Source: Schistosoma haematobium
Lineage: Eukaryota; Platyhelminthes; Trematoda; Strigeidida; Schistosomatidae
Assembly: GCF_000699445.3 (NCBI RefSeq)
Contig: NC_067197.1
Span: forward strand, 27,015,809-27,079,808
Length of the DNA: 64,000 nucleotides
Direction of reading: 5' to 3'
Below the pieces are notes generated by a model that was not told the DNA's origin, did no database searches, and worked only from the letters and a program-made list of their open reading frames with translations. A program made the position numbers and the translations under genes. Positions 1 to 14,600 of the stretch are shown here, piece by piece (positions within the stretch are counted from its first letter, which is position 1; each line of letters starts with the position of its first letter).

Positions 1-10
1 TTGAGAACTG

Positions 11-82
11 ATGACAGATTATCAGAACTGCTTAGTCGTCAATTTGAAGCTCAAGGTCATTGGTATGAATAACCTTGACAAG
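11..82 (+). CDS. FIRRM: FIRRM exon 1 (residues 1-24)
   Basis: ATG at 11 in the frame closed by TGA at 2-4. The exon ends at AAG before the donor GTAGTG. It is short and polar and is followed by a 32-base intron. A start on an exon further upstream cannot be excluded, because the window begins here. Confidence 0.7.
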
Positions 83-3000
83 GTAGTGTTTCTAAAGTCT
101 ACTAATATCCGTAGTTGCTTACTTCTATTTTTGCGAACGAAGAATTAGAGAGAAAGCTATCAAAATCTGACGTAAGTTGTGCAACGAGGATAACCTGTCG
201 TAGATTAATGAACAATTCATAACTTGTTTGGTGGATCAATGCAAATCATTGGATCCAAAGTCGGTTTCTTTTCAAAATGACGTCAAATTCTCCGCTTTCA
301 TATCTGGTTCCGTTGGATGTCTGAAGGCGTGCTACGCCTACTTTTCAGATCACACAGCTGGGTTGGCTGACGGATATGGAGCATGTGAAGAGCTCGATCC
401 TACGTCTAATAATGGAAATCCATCTACTTTTATGAGCTCTTTGTTTGCTATACAATGCGTAATTCGTCACTAAACTTTTATGTACAGCATTTAGTGGTTT
501 TTTGTGGTTATAAAACACAACTTCTCTAAAGCTGAATTACTGACGTCAAGTCTTCTTGGACTTGGTACGTTTATTCTTGTAATACTAACGTCATTTCATC
601 TAGCTTGCAGAGAGCTTATGAGTCTTGCTCAGGTGGCCGACAATCTAGGCGAATCATTCAGTCTTCCTGTGTGGAAATTCAGTTCTAGGTAATGTGAACA
701 TTTCATATTATTTTCAGTATTATGAAACAGTTCAAATGTGAGATTCGCAACCATGCACGGGAAACCTCTAGAAATGAAAACAGGTCGTTTGAAAATGATA
801 CTGAAAGTTTTTTTGGAAGTATATTGAATTCTGTTGTCCACTCGCTGCGCCATTACTACAATAAATGCAGTATTTCATACCTGGTAAGTTGCAAGTTGCT
901 TCGACAAGACTATAATTTTTGAACGAACTAACCAGATGTAAGATTAAAAATCTTGGGTTGTTACCCAAACATTTGGTTAAACAGCGTTTTGGCATTATAG
1001 CTGATGTCAGTTCATGATGATGTTCTCGGAGACCTGATTTCTTTAGTCACTCATCTCTCACCGTTCTAAGAAACCATCTACCGAATAAGTCCATCTCTCT
1101 TAAGCTAGATTTACTTTATTTAATGTGGCTTAATGCTAACCAGGATAGGTTCAAATGGAATTATGCATATTCTAACTTGAAAACACCCCCAAATACAATA
1201 AATCATTTCAGATAGTAACTTCTGAAAATAAGAAACAGGAAGAGCAACTCAGTTTTGCAGCCCTGTAGACCTTTCTGTAGCGTCCACCACGTGGTGTCGT
1301 GATTGTTTAAGTACTCAGCTTTCAAACAGGTTTCAGGTTAGGAACTTGCTCAACCTAATGCAGTTTAATTAAGTGGAAAGTATCATACACAGTAGCTAAA
1401 ACTTGGATGTATAAACATGTAAGTGACAAATGTAATGGAATACCACCAAAAATTTTATCCAGACAACTTATCATTGGTTCTTTTCAGAGATAGGATAACA
1501 TTTTGGTTACGGCACTGAATAGGTTTTTTTATACGGCGAATTAAACATAAGGCAGTTATTTTACCCTCACTTAAAAAGGTCTGTGTACTTTATGAAGATG
1601 TCTCCGGGCGAATTACTACCAGTTTTTCTCCAAAATATTGGTAGCCGTCATACTACATGGGTTGTATGAAGCGCTAAGAATACTAAATCATCAATTATTT
1701 GAGAATAACCTACCGACGTAAATCAATTTAGCCCAATGTTTTGTACGTTTGAAGTGTATATGTAGAAGTGTATATGATAAAAGAAAACAAAGATCCAGTG
1801 TTTGAAGCATTAATAAATGTGAAGAAAAAACAAATATGTAACTTATTAATTTATTTATGCTAACTAACTAAAGCAGTTTAATTTATTGTTATAAATTGTG
1901 CACATGGACTCAGTTATTGATTATTTTATGCTAAGTACTTCCTAGTTCAGTGTTTTCAGATTTGGTTGTTGATCTTATACAACTCATTGATTTTTTGGTA
2001 TTGTTTTTGATCAGCTGTTGATCTACCGTAGATTTATTGTTAGGGTGTAAGAAATCTTCGTCTTCAGTCCTTATATTCTCCATTGCGCTGAACTATTTCA
2101 GTGTCTATTCACTTGTAACACTTTGTAAGTAGCAGTAGTTTCATAGCCACAACAAGTAGTCACATCAATTTTGCCGGCCTTTTCTTTTTCGTCTACATGA
2201 ACACCAGTTGTTAAATGACAATATAGCTTCACTCATATCAATGCACGTGGACAACTGTCGATAAGAGTTTGATTAAGAAAACATCAAAATATTGTACAGA
2301 GGAAACAAAGAAAACCAGAGAATGTTCAAAACCTTGACACTCTTATCAAACATCAGTCAATAGACACACTGAAATATACCATATTTATCGACAAATAGAA
2401 AAGTAGACTAATATCTGCAACTTCAAAATCCAGGTCAGCAAAGAAAACAACTAAGACAGACATATAAATCTATCATACAGTTATGGATAACAACCAGTCA
2501 AACATCAGATCAACAGAACAAGCTGCCAGTCAATTTTGGAGAAATTCAAATAGCTCTCATCTCCTCGAAGTACGTGCTGATGATGTCCAGAAGATTAATG
2601 AAAGCTTTACTATTAGACCGTTCAGATCAGGGACCACAAAACCTTCGATATTATTGAGTTGCAACAAATTTTAGAATTGAATCACACTGCTTTCCTTATG
2701 TTATTTTATTTCTTAGGGAGGAGTGAAGTCACATGAAATGAACGTGGAGAATACCGAAAATAATATACAGATGTTAAATCTTCTTAGTCGGGTATTCACT
2801 TTCTGTATTCGGGAATTTACAAAAGAGATTCTAACTCCCGACACTAATTCACAAGCAGTAGTTACCTTTATGGATTGGCTCTCATGGACAATCAAGTATG
2901 GTTTATCTAGGCAGACGTTTTTTAGTGATTCTTTTATTGTCGTTTAATAATTTATATGCTTCTGTTTATTCACTATTAGTTTATTTTGGTTGATTTATGT

Positions 3001-5651
3001 ACTTTTTAGATATCAAGACCGTAAGTATTACTGATACCTTAAGAAATCTTGAGCATCAGATCTGTTCATTTCAATGTAAGAAACTCTTAATATGATCAAA
3101 GGTTTTAAAAAAATTATCTCGATTTTTTCGAGTATTTCATCCTTCACTATTATTGTAGTAAACAGAACACAGGTTGGGACAATCGAATGTATTTAACACA
3201 CAATTACAGGACTTGTTAATAAAATCTAATAATCATAAAGTAAATGCTTACTTTGCAAAATGTCCATCGATTGTCTCAAAATGACTCAGACTTCATTGTT
3301 CTTACATTTTCATACAAATTGCATTTTGTTTCCATTCTTTACTGTTCGATCCTCTTTTCTCTGCTGTCAGACCTTCTGTTCACGACTAACATCATCTACT
3401 TATGTCAATATAAGTAGCACACACCACTTTACGATTTCTGTATAACATATTAAGACGTTTTCACAGTAGTTTATGTGGTCTGAAAACGTTTGTAGTATTC
3501 ATGAAGTCTATGTTCATGACGTAATTTAACTCATTCACAGTTTAAAATTCATGTTGAGACACTCGTGATTGCAAACGCTAGGTGATACAACGCGAAATCC
3601 GTTACATTGGAGCAGTTTCATTCATTCTCTGTTTTTCTCTAAATATTGTGGTCGAAATCATTCCTAACCAAGCATCCCTCCACTTACTTTACCTTCTCAC
3701 ATTAAGTCTCTGTTACAGTTAATTTTATTTCCTCTTCTTTACTGTGTATTTTGTTTGTTTCCTCTTTCACTGTACTGACGTGAGGTGTAGCGACTTGTAC
3801 CGATACATATTTATACCACATCCTGCGATGATGATGACTAATATTCGTTTTTAATGAAGTTTGTTTTAGATTCGCTATTCGTTTTTTAGTTGGTCGAGCT
3901 TTCACTTTCTAATATGATGGCTATCCAACTTTATCAAAAAATATATTCTCCAGATTGTAGGTAGATTACTAATCAACCATAAATACTACTGTATGAGAAT
4001 ATTCGTTCAAGCGTTTTTCCATCTGTTTACTCATTAAACGGCGTTTTTGTCCTATAAAACTTACATTCTGAATTAAATTCACTTTTTCCATTCCTGAGTA
4101 CTTCATTTTAATGAGATGACATTCATATCTCATTACCTCATGTGTGAATGAAGAGGACTGTAAAATGACTAATCAACTTATAATATTTTTAAATTTCCCC
4201 AAGTCTTAGATTCATTTTTGGCTTGGTGGTTTTCATCAGTGACTTATATCTCGTATTATTTGGAATGCTTTATCTAGATGTGCATACAGCTTTACGAGTA
4301 CTGTTTCCAGTGCGACCTCGTAGGTTTACAACTAAATTTACTGTACAAAAGGTGATGCCTATAACTCATTAGCTAAGTAGATGACTTTTTGATTTTTAAA
4401 TCAATATATATTGAATTTGATCCTCAATAGAAAACTAACCCCGGACTATGATTCAAGTACATCGGACTGGTAACTTCCAATTAGGTACTCCTTACGAGAA
4501 GCTTTTATATCAACAAAGATTGGCCACTTAACTCTAGTGGGTGGACAATCAAAAGTCACAGAACCCTGTAACAATCTCGGTTTACTCTATTCAATTTGTA
4601 ACTTGTGTCATAGGGGATACAGTTCAATTTATGATAACGTTCTGTAGTATAAAGATGCCTCAATAGGACGCAGATCTTAATTGTGAGTGACCAACTTCTT
4701 ATAATTGCAAACACATAATAACTGCAACTTAGAACTATCATCCACTGACGTTAGTAACTAATAATATAATAACAATATAACATAATCTTCATTAGTTTTT
4801 TTGGAACAATTTTTCAAGAAATGGTTTCATTAAGATGAAACTAATTAAAAATTTGCAAAAAGACGTTCTAGACTTACTCTTTTGTTAATGGTTTGTGGCA
4901 TTCAACTATATATTTCAATTAAGCTCGTTCATGACACATGGTCACCGTAGTATTCTCTAACTTTTCCAGTTATCTAATGTTAGATATATTTGAACCGTCA
5001 GATTTACGATTCTCGTTTTTTGATCAGTAAAATGGAAATGTTATTTTTTATGAGTTCAGAATTGACTAAACAAATTTCATTGGGTATTTTTAAATTAAGG
5101 AGCAAGTTTCTCGCAGAATTATATTACGTTTCACTGGTAGGAAAAAGGATCTATGATTTATACTTTAGTTTTTTCAAATTTCATATTTTAAACCTCCCAA
5201 ATTAAGTATACTACTCTTTGGTTAATATTTGTTTGCAATTGTCAGAATTCGATGATAATACCAGTTATGACAATCAAGATGTAATATGACTGATGCAATT
5301 GTAAAAATGTGTATCAAATGTAAACATTTCAGTAAACCAGCTCAAGCTGATCAACCATAATCCTCATACAAGATGCACATGCAGTTTTTAGGGCTTCAAT
5401 TTTAATCTCACAAAACAAATCACATGATTTCATACACTTAAAGCTGTATACAGAAACTCAAATATCCCTTATCTAAGTGTATTCTGAAATAAAATAGTTT
5501 TGACAGTGGAAAACAAATAATTGTTTATCGTCGTTGCAATATCTGTGTTTCTGTTTATATTTGCTTCATGTAAGATATTTCATTTTCTTAGAAAATATGG
5601 TGTATGAAGTAGTTGTAATATACTTTGCTGAAGATTTTATCAAGTGGTTGA

Positions 5652-5697
<46 letters not shown>

Positions 5698-8600
5698 TCA
5701 ACCACTTGTTTGGAAAACCGATTTGTGATGTTCCTCCAAAATCTCATGCTGACAGTGAAGAAAAACTAAACGTAAACTGTCTTCATATAAAAACACTGGT
5801 TACTTCTGCCAAACCTGAGATTTTCTGAATGTAGTCATTACTGGGTGTAGTTTTTTTCACCGTCATCTGACCGAGTTATTTAGCCAATATTTGCTCCCCC
5901 CCTTTTGTTGTTCTATGTGTGTATAGTGATGTGGAAATAACAGTTTTTGTCCTAATTTACGTTAAATACTTCAGAAATGTGAGTTACTGTTCAACAATTT
6001 AAACATTCAATCTTTAGTCTCTCAGTTATTTCCTTTCTATCAAGGTCCCATCAACTAAATACTGTTATTAGCTTCATATCATTATCGTATATAAATCCAT
6101 CAACTATACAGACGTTAGTTAAGATTTATATGTAGCAAAATATTTTCCATCCCTTTTTATGGTGAGTAACTATTCAATTTTCAAGGTGGCGATGATTACT
6201 CATTTTTCTTTTTCTTTATGATATTTCAGTGTATCTTATGCGGGTGGATTATATCCATTAGGTTCGAAATTTCCTGTCAGAATTGGAGAAGAAATAAATA
6301 ATTCATTTTTCCTTTCTATTGATATTATTCTATCTCACATGATAACTTTACATCCACCATATGAAAGTCAAGAAGATTGTTCTATTTTTGTCCAAGCCAT
6401 ATCTCATTCAGGTACGATGATTGTTTTTAAGACACTAAACAGTAAACTGCTCTTCGTGATTGTGAAATGGTGGGGTTTTGTTTGGCCAAATTATTTTTCA
6501 TTCAAGCACCTCTTTAAACTCATGAATTTTGTTATTGAACAGTTTAAAATTTCTGGTTGATTTCATACATATAACTTGTTATGGAGTGGTTGATTTCTTT
6601 ACTCTGATTTTATATCCTGTTTTATTTTCTAACTCACTTTATATACATACTTCAACCATTTTACATCTTTCGGTTTATTGATTGTAAAATGAGATGCACT
6701 AGACAAAGCTCGGTATTACATTGTATAAAGTGTACCTAAGGTTAAAATAACAGATGCAATCAAAATAAGAAAATCATATTACTGCCCATAAATAGCTCTA
6801 CATGTACACATTTATACAAAATGAACTACTGTGTCTGTTTCCAAAATGCAGTAGGATATTTAAATAAAAAGGCTGATAACCATAATAATGGTTCAACTGG
6901 TATTCTATAAATTTGTAATATTCATTCTGTGCAACTCTTTAAGTTAGATAAGTAGTGTGAAGAAATAAACTATTTAACTCAAGTTTTATGATTTTGGGAT
7001 TACTTTGACACAATCATAAATTGTGTTTGATAAAAGCATCTAGAGAATCTTACTGTATCAGTATATGCTTTATTTTATAGGTGATATGATGTAATACCTG
7101 TATGTCTCCGTCGATTTCTTTATTTTTTTTTCAACGTAGCAATCTTGTAATACTTTTATTATGCAGTAGTTATGTTTATGGATAGTGCATTAAAAACTTC
7201 GAAATTTTGATAGGCAACTAGATGAAAAGCATTCATTACGAGAAATCCTGTTCATATTTCTTAAGTGTTTCACTATAATCAAATTGTGATTGAGGATAAG
7301 GCCCTACTTTTTTGAGGCTATGCTATTATAGAATGGCGCACTTTTATCAAGAGGTTAGAAAACGATGATCATTTGAATCCACTTTTTGTTGTTGTTGTTG
7401 TGATGATATCCTTGTTGTGTAGTGGTTTAGTGATTGAAACATCCAGCTCTCAGCTCTTAGGTCATGGACTTGAGTCCCTCTAGTTCTATGTAGGTTGAGC
7501 AATTGAATAATAACACATGAAATGTAGTTCACAGTCGACTGTATCAACATGTACTTGGTTATCGATTTGTTTTACCATTAAAATCAAATTGTTGCTTTTC
7601 TTAATAGGGTTATCAATCAATACAAATTAAATTTGTGTCGTTTGAGATTTCAATGTCTACCTATCTGTAGTTCATTTTAGTTTTGTTCATTATCGTGTAT
7701 ATTCACATAAAATTAAGTTTGATGTGATCTACACCAGTAAAATTAGAGCAATTTATTTATTTTAACTCAGATTATAAAACTGTTCCTCGTCCAAAAATTA
7801 CAAACAACTTTATATTCATCCATAAAATATCACAACCTATAGGTAGTAGTATATCATATTGTAACTTGTAATTAGGAACTGCAATATTTTTTGGGATTCA
7901 GTTATTAGTTAATTGTCCTTTGTCCCCGCTCCGGGATGGGAAGAGTTCATTCTCCTTCTCGAAGTACTCTCACATGGCCATGCATATACAACCACTGTCA
8001 AGGAAGTTCTACTCACTGCCTTCTAGCTACAGAGGTGTTGTTTACGAAACTGAAGACGAAAAGCAAATGGCCTGTGCTTTAACCGAGTGGGTGGATATAG
8101 AGGATCCACATACGGCAGTTGGAAAACCCTGGTTCCAAACCAATGGTGTACATAGATAGGCTCCAGGATCTTAAAGGAACGAATATCGTATAAACCTATT
8201 GTTGGTCGCCAGATATCATGAGACTACATCTAGTAACGTTGCTCCACTACCTTATGGATTAAACCTTTAGATCAAAGACTTCGAGTGTGGTCCTCTAAGA
8301 AAACCACTTGCTTTGGTTTGAGCACCTGGGCAGTATCCCATCCCTCACACAAATCGAATGATTTATGTGGCGCATATATATTTTTTACCTTCTTGTAGAA
8401 ATGTTTGTGTTTAAATAAATAAATAGTTGTCCTCTACAGTCTTTCTTCTACATCTTGATCAGCATATCTATAAATAATTTAAAGAAATTTATTTATTAAA
8501 GACAATGCTGCAATAAGTTCCGCAAACATCACCTTATTTCCCTACTATTGATTAAAATTACTTTTATCAGTATAATTTAGTCAGAGCAAGGAAGCAGTAG

Positions 8601-11600
8601 TCTACAATGTCGAAGTATTTTGTTTATATTTAGGGGTTCAGGAACTTAAAACCTACTAAGTACGTTTAGTTTTATGTACAAAATCATTTATTTAGCATAA
8701 TCTAAACCTGTATAAATTGTATTTCATAACGAGTTGAAATTTAATATAAAACATGGTTTTGACTTTTAATTCAATTAAAATTACTGTGAGACCATTGGTG
8801 TTGTTTGATTATTTTGACTATAATACACAGGTTTCAACAAACCTTACTACATAATAAACAGTATTTATTATAGGATCCCTATTTTTGTAAATATTGTTGT
8901 AGATTTTGATGCACCAGTGATTTGCCGAATTTATGGTAAAATTTTAAGCAATGTTTCTCGACATCCTAGTAAGTTCACTACACTTTTGTTTGTTTTGATC
9001 TGAATGAATGAGTTATCCTTTATAAAAGTAGTTTATCTGTAGTTCCATCATGTTTGAAATGTTAAAATATGAACATCTGTATCTTTCTGATATAATTGTA
9101 TTGCTGTGACTCATTGTTTGAAACATTTGACTTCATATCTGAATGTGTTCCTGTCCAATTCGTTTTTGTTCAGTTCATGTCTTTAATCCTTAAACAGTTA
9201 ATCTTCCCTGCAAACGAATGCATAAAGCTGCACTTGTATTATTATTGAAGACTAAAGACACATATAACCACCTGGAATACTTCACAGTTCAAGAAGTCAA
9301 AGTGGAAAGATATTGTAATAAACAGGTAGAAGGAAATAATATCTAGTAAAAAAATATTTAAATTTTAAAAGATGATGGATGACGAATATATCTAATGTTG
9401 TTGTGTCAAATGTCAAGAAGTGACATTTAGAGGGCTTTATTTACTGATTCTTGACATTTTAAGAACTCACAGTGTACTTTCACCTTCCTTTAGTTCTCAA
9501 GCTGTAATGTATTGGTTTTATCTATTCATTCTTTGTTTTCATGTGACCAGTATGATCCTTCCATCCTATTTCTACAGTTTACCACCGTTAAGTTGGTTTG
9601 AAATGCCTTTATAATCCCACATACTATGAAAACTCACGGTTGATTAGTACACATAAGAATTGAATGATGTTTAGTAATTTCACCGGTGGTGTATATTCCC
9701 CATTATTAGTTCAAAAAGTTTGTTGTGACAAATTGCAGCCACTGATTAAGAGAAGAACTACTAAAATTCTTTTAGTGCCAATAATCCGTTGAGATCTTTG
9801 AAAATCAGACGAAGTGTAATACGATATTCAAAGTTTATGGGAAAGATAATGAGTTGATTAGTTTTAACTATTGTGGTCAACTTCAAACTATGTCATAAAT
9901 GATCTCTAACTAGTGACTTTGAGTTAATTGCTCACAAGATTTTCCAAGCGATCAATGATTATTTTCTAATATAAATTATTATTGAAAAGTTGCCTTTAAT
10001 TTATGTATAGACCAAGATGAATTTTATTTGTGTACATAGGTTTTTATTCTCGTTGGATGAACGATACTTTCAATATTTATAAAGAATTATTTGAGGCATG
10101 TGGAAAAATCGATTTATCTGATAAAAATGGTGGTGAGTATAGTAGTATGTATTAGATTCCATTCAATTATTTCCGTTCTGTTATCTGCCACAAAGTCTTA
10201 TTATTTGTAATTTTCTCCACAAATGTATCGTCAACAAAAGCATCACATATAGTTTTGTTTATTGTTGTCTTGTTGCCTGTATTCTTACGCAGTGACTACC
10301 TATTTAGTCAATGTAATATGGCCATAATCAGATGTTAACCGATAACAATACAGCTATTTAAAGACCTGAATAATATTACATAATACTGAAATAGTTTTTG
10401 TAAACTTCAGTAAAATCATCTGTGTTTTACTTATTATTCTACATTCGTTCATTGAGCGAATCCTAAATCTTCGAGTTACTGTTTTTTTAAAATTACAGTA
10501 AACTTCATAAAACACTTATTACCATTTCTTGAGAAAGTACTAAGAACAATAATAACCGGAAAAATAAATTATTAGAATAATGACTACATATTTTATTTTT
10601 ATAAACTAACTAGTCAACCAGTAGATAGTAGTGAAATGTATTATGGTCTCAAAACTCTTTTGCCCTTCTCATTCTTTGGTAATGATTTTTATATTTACAA
10701 GTGAGGTTTCAACTAACAAGAATAGTCTAGCCCTACGTATTTCAATTGATTAGTTCAAGAAGGTATGGCAGTTTTTTTCTTTTCGCTAAAACCAACTATC
10801 ACTACTCAGTGCTTTCATCATTTGCTATTGGTTACAACCTATTTATGATTTATATTTCCTTATAGTCATTGAACTGAGAATCAACTTCCACATACAAATC
10901 GAGAACGTGTTAAATCTTCTTGAAACCAGGGATTACATATCGAATTTTCATCGATTAAGTATGCTACCACAGATAAAGTGACTTGCTTACTGAATGAATT
11001 AGTCTACTGTTCTAAAATCGCTGTATGAGAATTTATATCATGAAGTAATATAGTTCAGTGAAATTTATGTAAATTAGAGAACTACAGAACTTTTGTTAAA
11101 GATATCTGTTCTTTGTTTTATATGTCGAGGAGCGAAAGTTACTTTTAAACAAAGAAAAATAGACGTCATTAATGAATACCACTTATTGTAGTGAACACTA
11201 AATAAATCCACATAGGTTCCCACATTTCCATTAAACTATATTTATATAAGTTTGACAAGATTTGTATACTTGAGTAGCTATTTCTCTTGTATAGAGTTCC
11301 AACATTTTTCCATCAAAGACATTGAATTTTACTTGTACATCATAGATTACAACTTTAATTATCTAAATCTAAGAATTTGATCGAAAGATGAAATTTAACT
11401 AGGCTCTTATTTACGTGAGCAAATTAGACAAATTAGTTTTATTTAAAGATGACTTTTGATACAGTTTGACATCTTGAGAATTTTAGGAAACCAAACGTCA
11501 TTGGGCAGTTGATTTGCTTCAATTTGACACTTCTTAACAATGGGTTTATGACTCCTCCAGTCGTCAAACTTGGGTCTTATTTCACGAATTTAAGTCTCGC

Positions 11601-14600
11601 CGTGAATTAAAATTAACAGTGTTATATCCGGATGGCAATCAATGAATGGTAACATTACTTATGGACTAATATACGAATATTCTTATTGTATGACTATTAA
11701 GTAACTACATTATATTGATATTGATGTTCTGAATTAAACCGACTGGTTTAGGAAATAAGCTACTATTTCAGAGGACCAGCATGAACTCGGGGCTGCTCGT
11801 ACAGGCTTATGCGTCATTAGTCTGGTCGTATAAGTCGGTGTCTCTAATTGGCGGTCGTATCATGTGATATAATTAATCGGGCATAAGGACATAACAAACA
11901 GCAATCGGGAAGTTTTGTGTGGTAATTACACTTATCTGTGATATTTTATTTGCCTTAAGTACTATTTATGAAACTTCTTAATATTGTTAAAATGTGCACT
12001 TTATAAATCTATATTATGTACTTGCATTGAAATAATTCTGTTTTGTTTTATATTTAGGGACTACTGATGAGAAATATCCATGTTCTGGAGAGTTTTACAC
12101 AACTCTTTTACAACAGATTTGTGCTTCAGTTTGTGGTTTATCTATGGCTTGTTTTCCTTATCTGGTGAGTTGGATAACTTGTACTGGATATCGGTTGTTT
12201 GTTTGTGTTTCTTCAACCAAACAAATTTATATCCCATTCTTAACATTCTATTTTGAATAGAAATGAGACATTTAAATAATTAAAATTAAATGAAAGTTTT
12301 ATCCTCTCTGATATCGTGTATCATTGCAATGACAATACATCACCTATTATTTTTGTGCGCTAAGAAATATGATTTAATTTACTTACATGCTTGTAGTGCT
12401 GAAAAATAAAATTTGTTTCACAGTCAACCCTTTTTTAAAGGTTACAAACAACTAGAAACAAGTTGAATCAAATTTCTCCAGGCTTTTTAAGTTATAACAG
12501 AATCATACATCGATCAAGAAGTCAGTAATAAAAAATTGAAACATTTCAAATGTTTAATTCTCTATAAGGGATGCCTAGTAGGACTGACTTATTTTTATTA
12601 TGGTAAGTTTTAGAGACATTTGTCAGAATATTATGATTATTTTCTCAACAGTCTTTATCTTTAAAGAAACTATCAACAAGCTTTTCATTAAATAGTCTAG
12701 TGGAACTGTAATATGTCTGAACACTAAGCCAATAATTCTCAACTTTAACTTCAATAACAATAAACGAGACTACTTCCTATTCTCTTCTTCCCTATCCACT
12801 AACCGGAGATAAAACTCCAACCTTTGTCCAGAAGATTTATTCCATTAACAAGATGGAAGATTATTCTGATATATAGATACGTTTATAATATATTTATGGG
12901 ATATAATTGTAAAATAGCGTATTAACACAGCCAAATCAATAGGATAACAATGTCTCTCAAAACAGAAAAAACAGCAGCATGAGAAATGTGGGCGCGAAAA
13001 ACGCTCAACGAAGATTTACTGGACGCACATTGCAAAACGTTTAGGTTTCACACGTTATATTATCGATCCAACATTGTTGGATCATAGTGGCTTAGTAAAA
13101 TATGAAAATCATACATTAAATACATCATTTGCTCAGCTTCTTTGAGTTTTCCTTCACATACACCACTATTCCCCTATTTCTGTTGTTACTTTGATTGCTC
13201 TCCGATTTACTTCCTGTTCTCTTCATTCCAATCTTTTGCTGTCAGGCATTTCACTTCCTGTTGGTGCTACGTATTACTTATAATTTTCAACATAAATAAC
13301 ATACACCACAATAACACATGTGAAAATTTCAATTTTCCAAATTATTCTTAGGAGGATTTTCAAGAGGCCCATTCAGAAACAATCGTTTTTCGTGTCAGCA
13401 TAGAGCACTAAAGTTTCACTGAAATCATGTAGTGTTATCTCGATTTGTACTATAACCATATGGTTGGGAGTGTTACTAATGACATAGAATACACTTTTGC
13501 ACATTGAAAACGTTGCCGATAACCTCAGCATTGATTTACGTTAATTCTAAAAAATCACTTATTTTACTATCACTATATATGCATCGGTCCAAGTTGCCAT
13601 ACCTAATTAGCACAACAAGATGAACACCAAATTCATAGAAGCAGTTACTTCAGTGGTAGTGATATATAAAAGAAAGATTGTGTATAAGGATATAATACAG
13701 GAAGAGAGAATTAGTTTGTAGAAAGAAAGGTATAAGGCAACTTGATTATCACGGTTTAAGGGAATACAAAGAGTGTATACACCTACGCCATTGTGATCGA
13801 ATCTGAGCCATGTCATCTCGAGTTTCCAACCATTGGTTACGATAGTCGCACGAACCCCAACCAAGTAGTTTGCATCTACCAACATGGTTCAGACCAGAAG
13901 TTATTGACTTCAAGGACTGATGCGATGTTTTGGCTTGGCCACCCCTAACTTTCTTCCACCTGTCTCGAACACTAGTGAGCATTGCGCGTTGTGGTAGTCG
14001 GTGATTTGGCATGTGTAATACGTGGCCCAACCATCTCAGTCGATGAAGATTCACGACTTCATCTCTAATAGCGTGCGTCTAACCCCACTATAACCTACCC
14101 GGTGATCCCAGTAGATGCTGGCAATATTTCTAAGACATCTGTGATCAACTATTAGTAGTTTACGAGTATCCTTTATTCTTATTGGCCACGTTTCACAGCC
14201 GTAAAGTAGAACAGAACGAACTGCTGTTCAGTATACTTGGCCCTTAATTGATGGACGTATATCTCACCCTCTCCATAGGTGACGTAATTTGGCAGAAGCC
14301 AGATAGTTTTCAAGCGTTTATTCCATAAATACAATTTTTATACTTTAGATTAATTGCCTATCATAGTCTATCATTGTGACATTAGTAATTATTAAATTTC
14401 GAGACGTTTATTATTTACACTGTGTAGACAAATGCGTAAGATATTTTATTACAATAGTGTTTGCTTTTGGCCTTGCTGTCATTTTCAATAAACGGAATAA
14501 TTTTTAGGAATTTTGAATTTAAAGAAAATACTTTTTTCGTTAATATTTATCTAGGAGACAGTTCTGCTTTCGTCAGTGCTATCTGAGCATCCTCTGGTTC

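Larger units (their letters stand above)
2896..6229 (+). other. FIRRM intron 6
   Basis: Holds a reverse copy of the 290-bp MITE-like repeat (3155-3435) and an AT palindrome (5641-5708). Nothing else was recognised. Confidence 0.6.

Noticed and set aside
1..72. Open frame from base 1 ending at TAA 70-72, as if the last exon of an upstream gene
   Set aside because: The +2 frame starting at ATG 11 splices cleanly in phase into the next four exons, which explains the same bases better.
1001..1066. Possible extra FIRRM exon after the AG at 999-1000
   Set aside because: Short, ends in a stop with no acceptable donor, and not needed for the protein order.
7920..8159. 79-residue open frame as a gene
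   Set aside because: It lies in a dispersed repeat and is broken in two of the four copies.
13607..13885. 92-residue minus-strand open frame
   Set aside because: Frame-shifted overlap with the LINE C-terminal fragment and its AT-rich 3' flank; no family resemblance.
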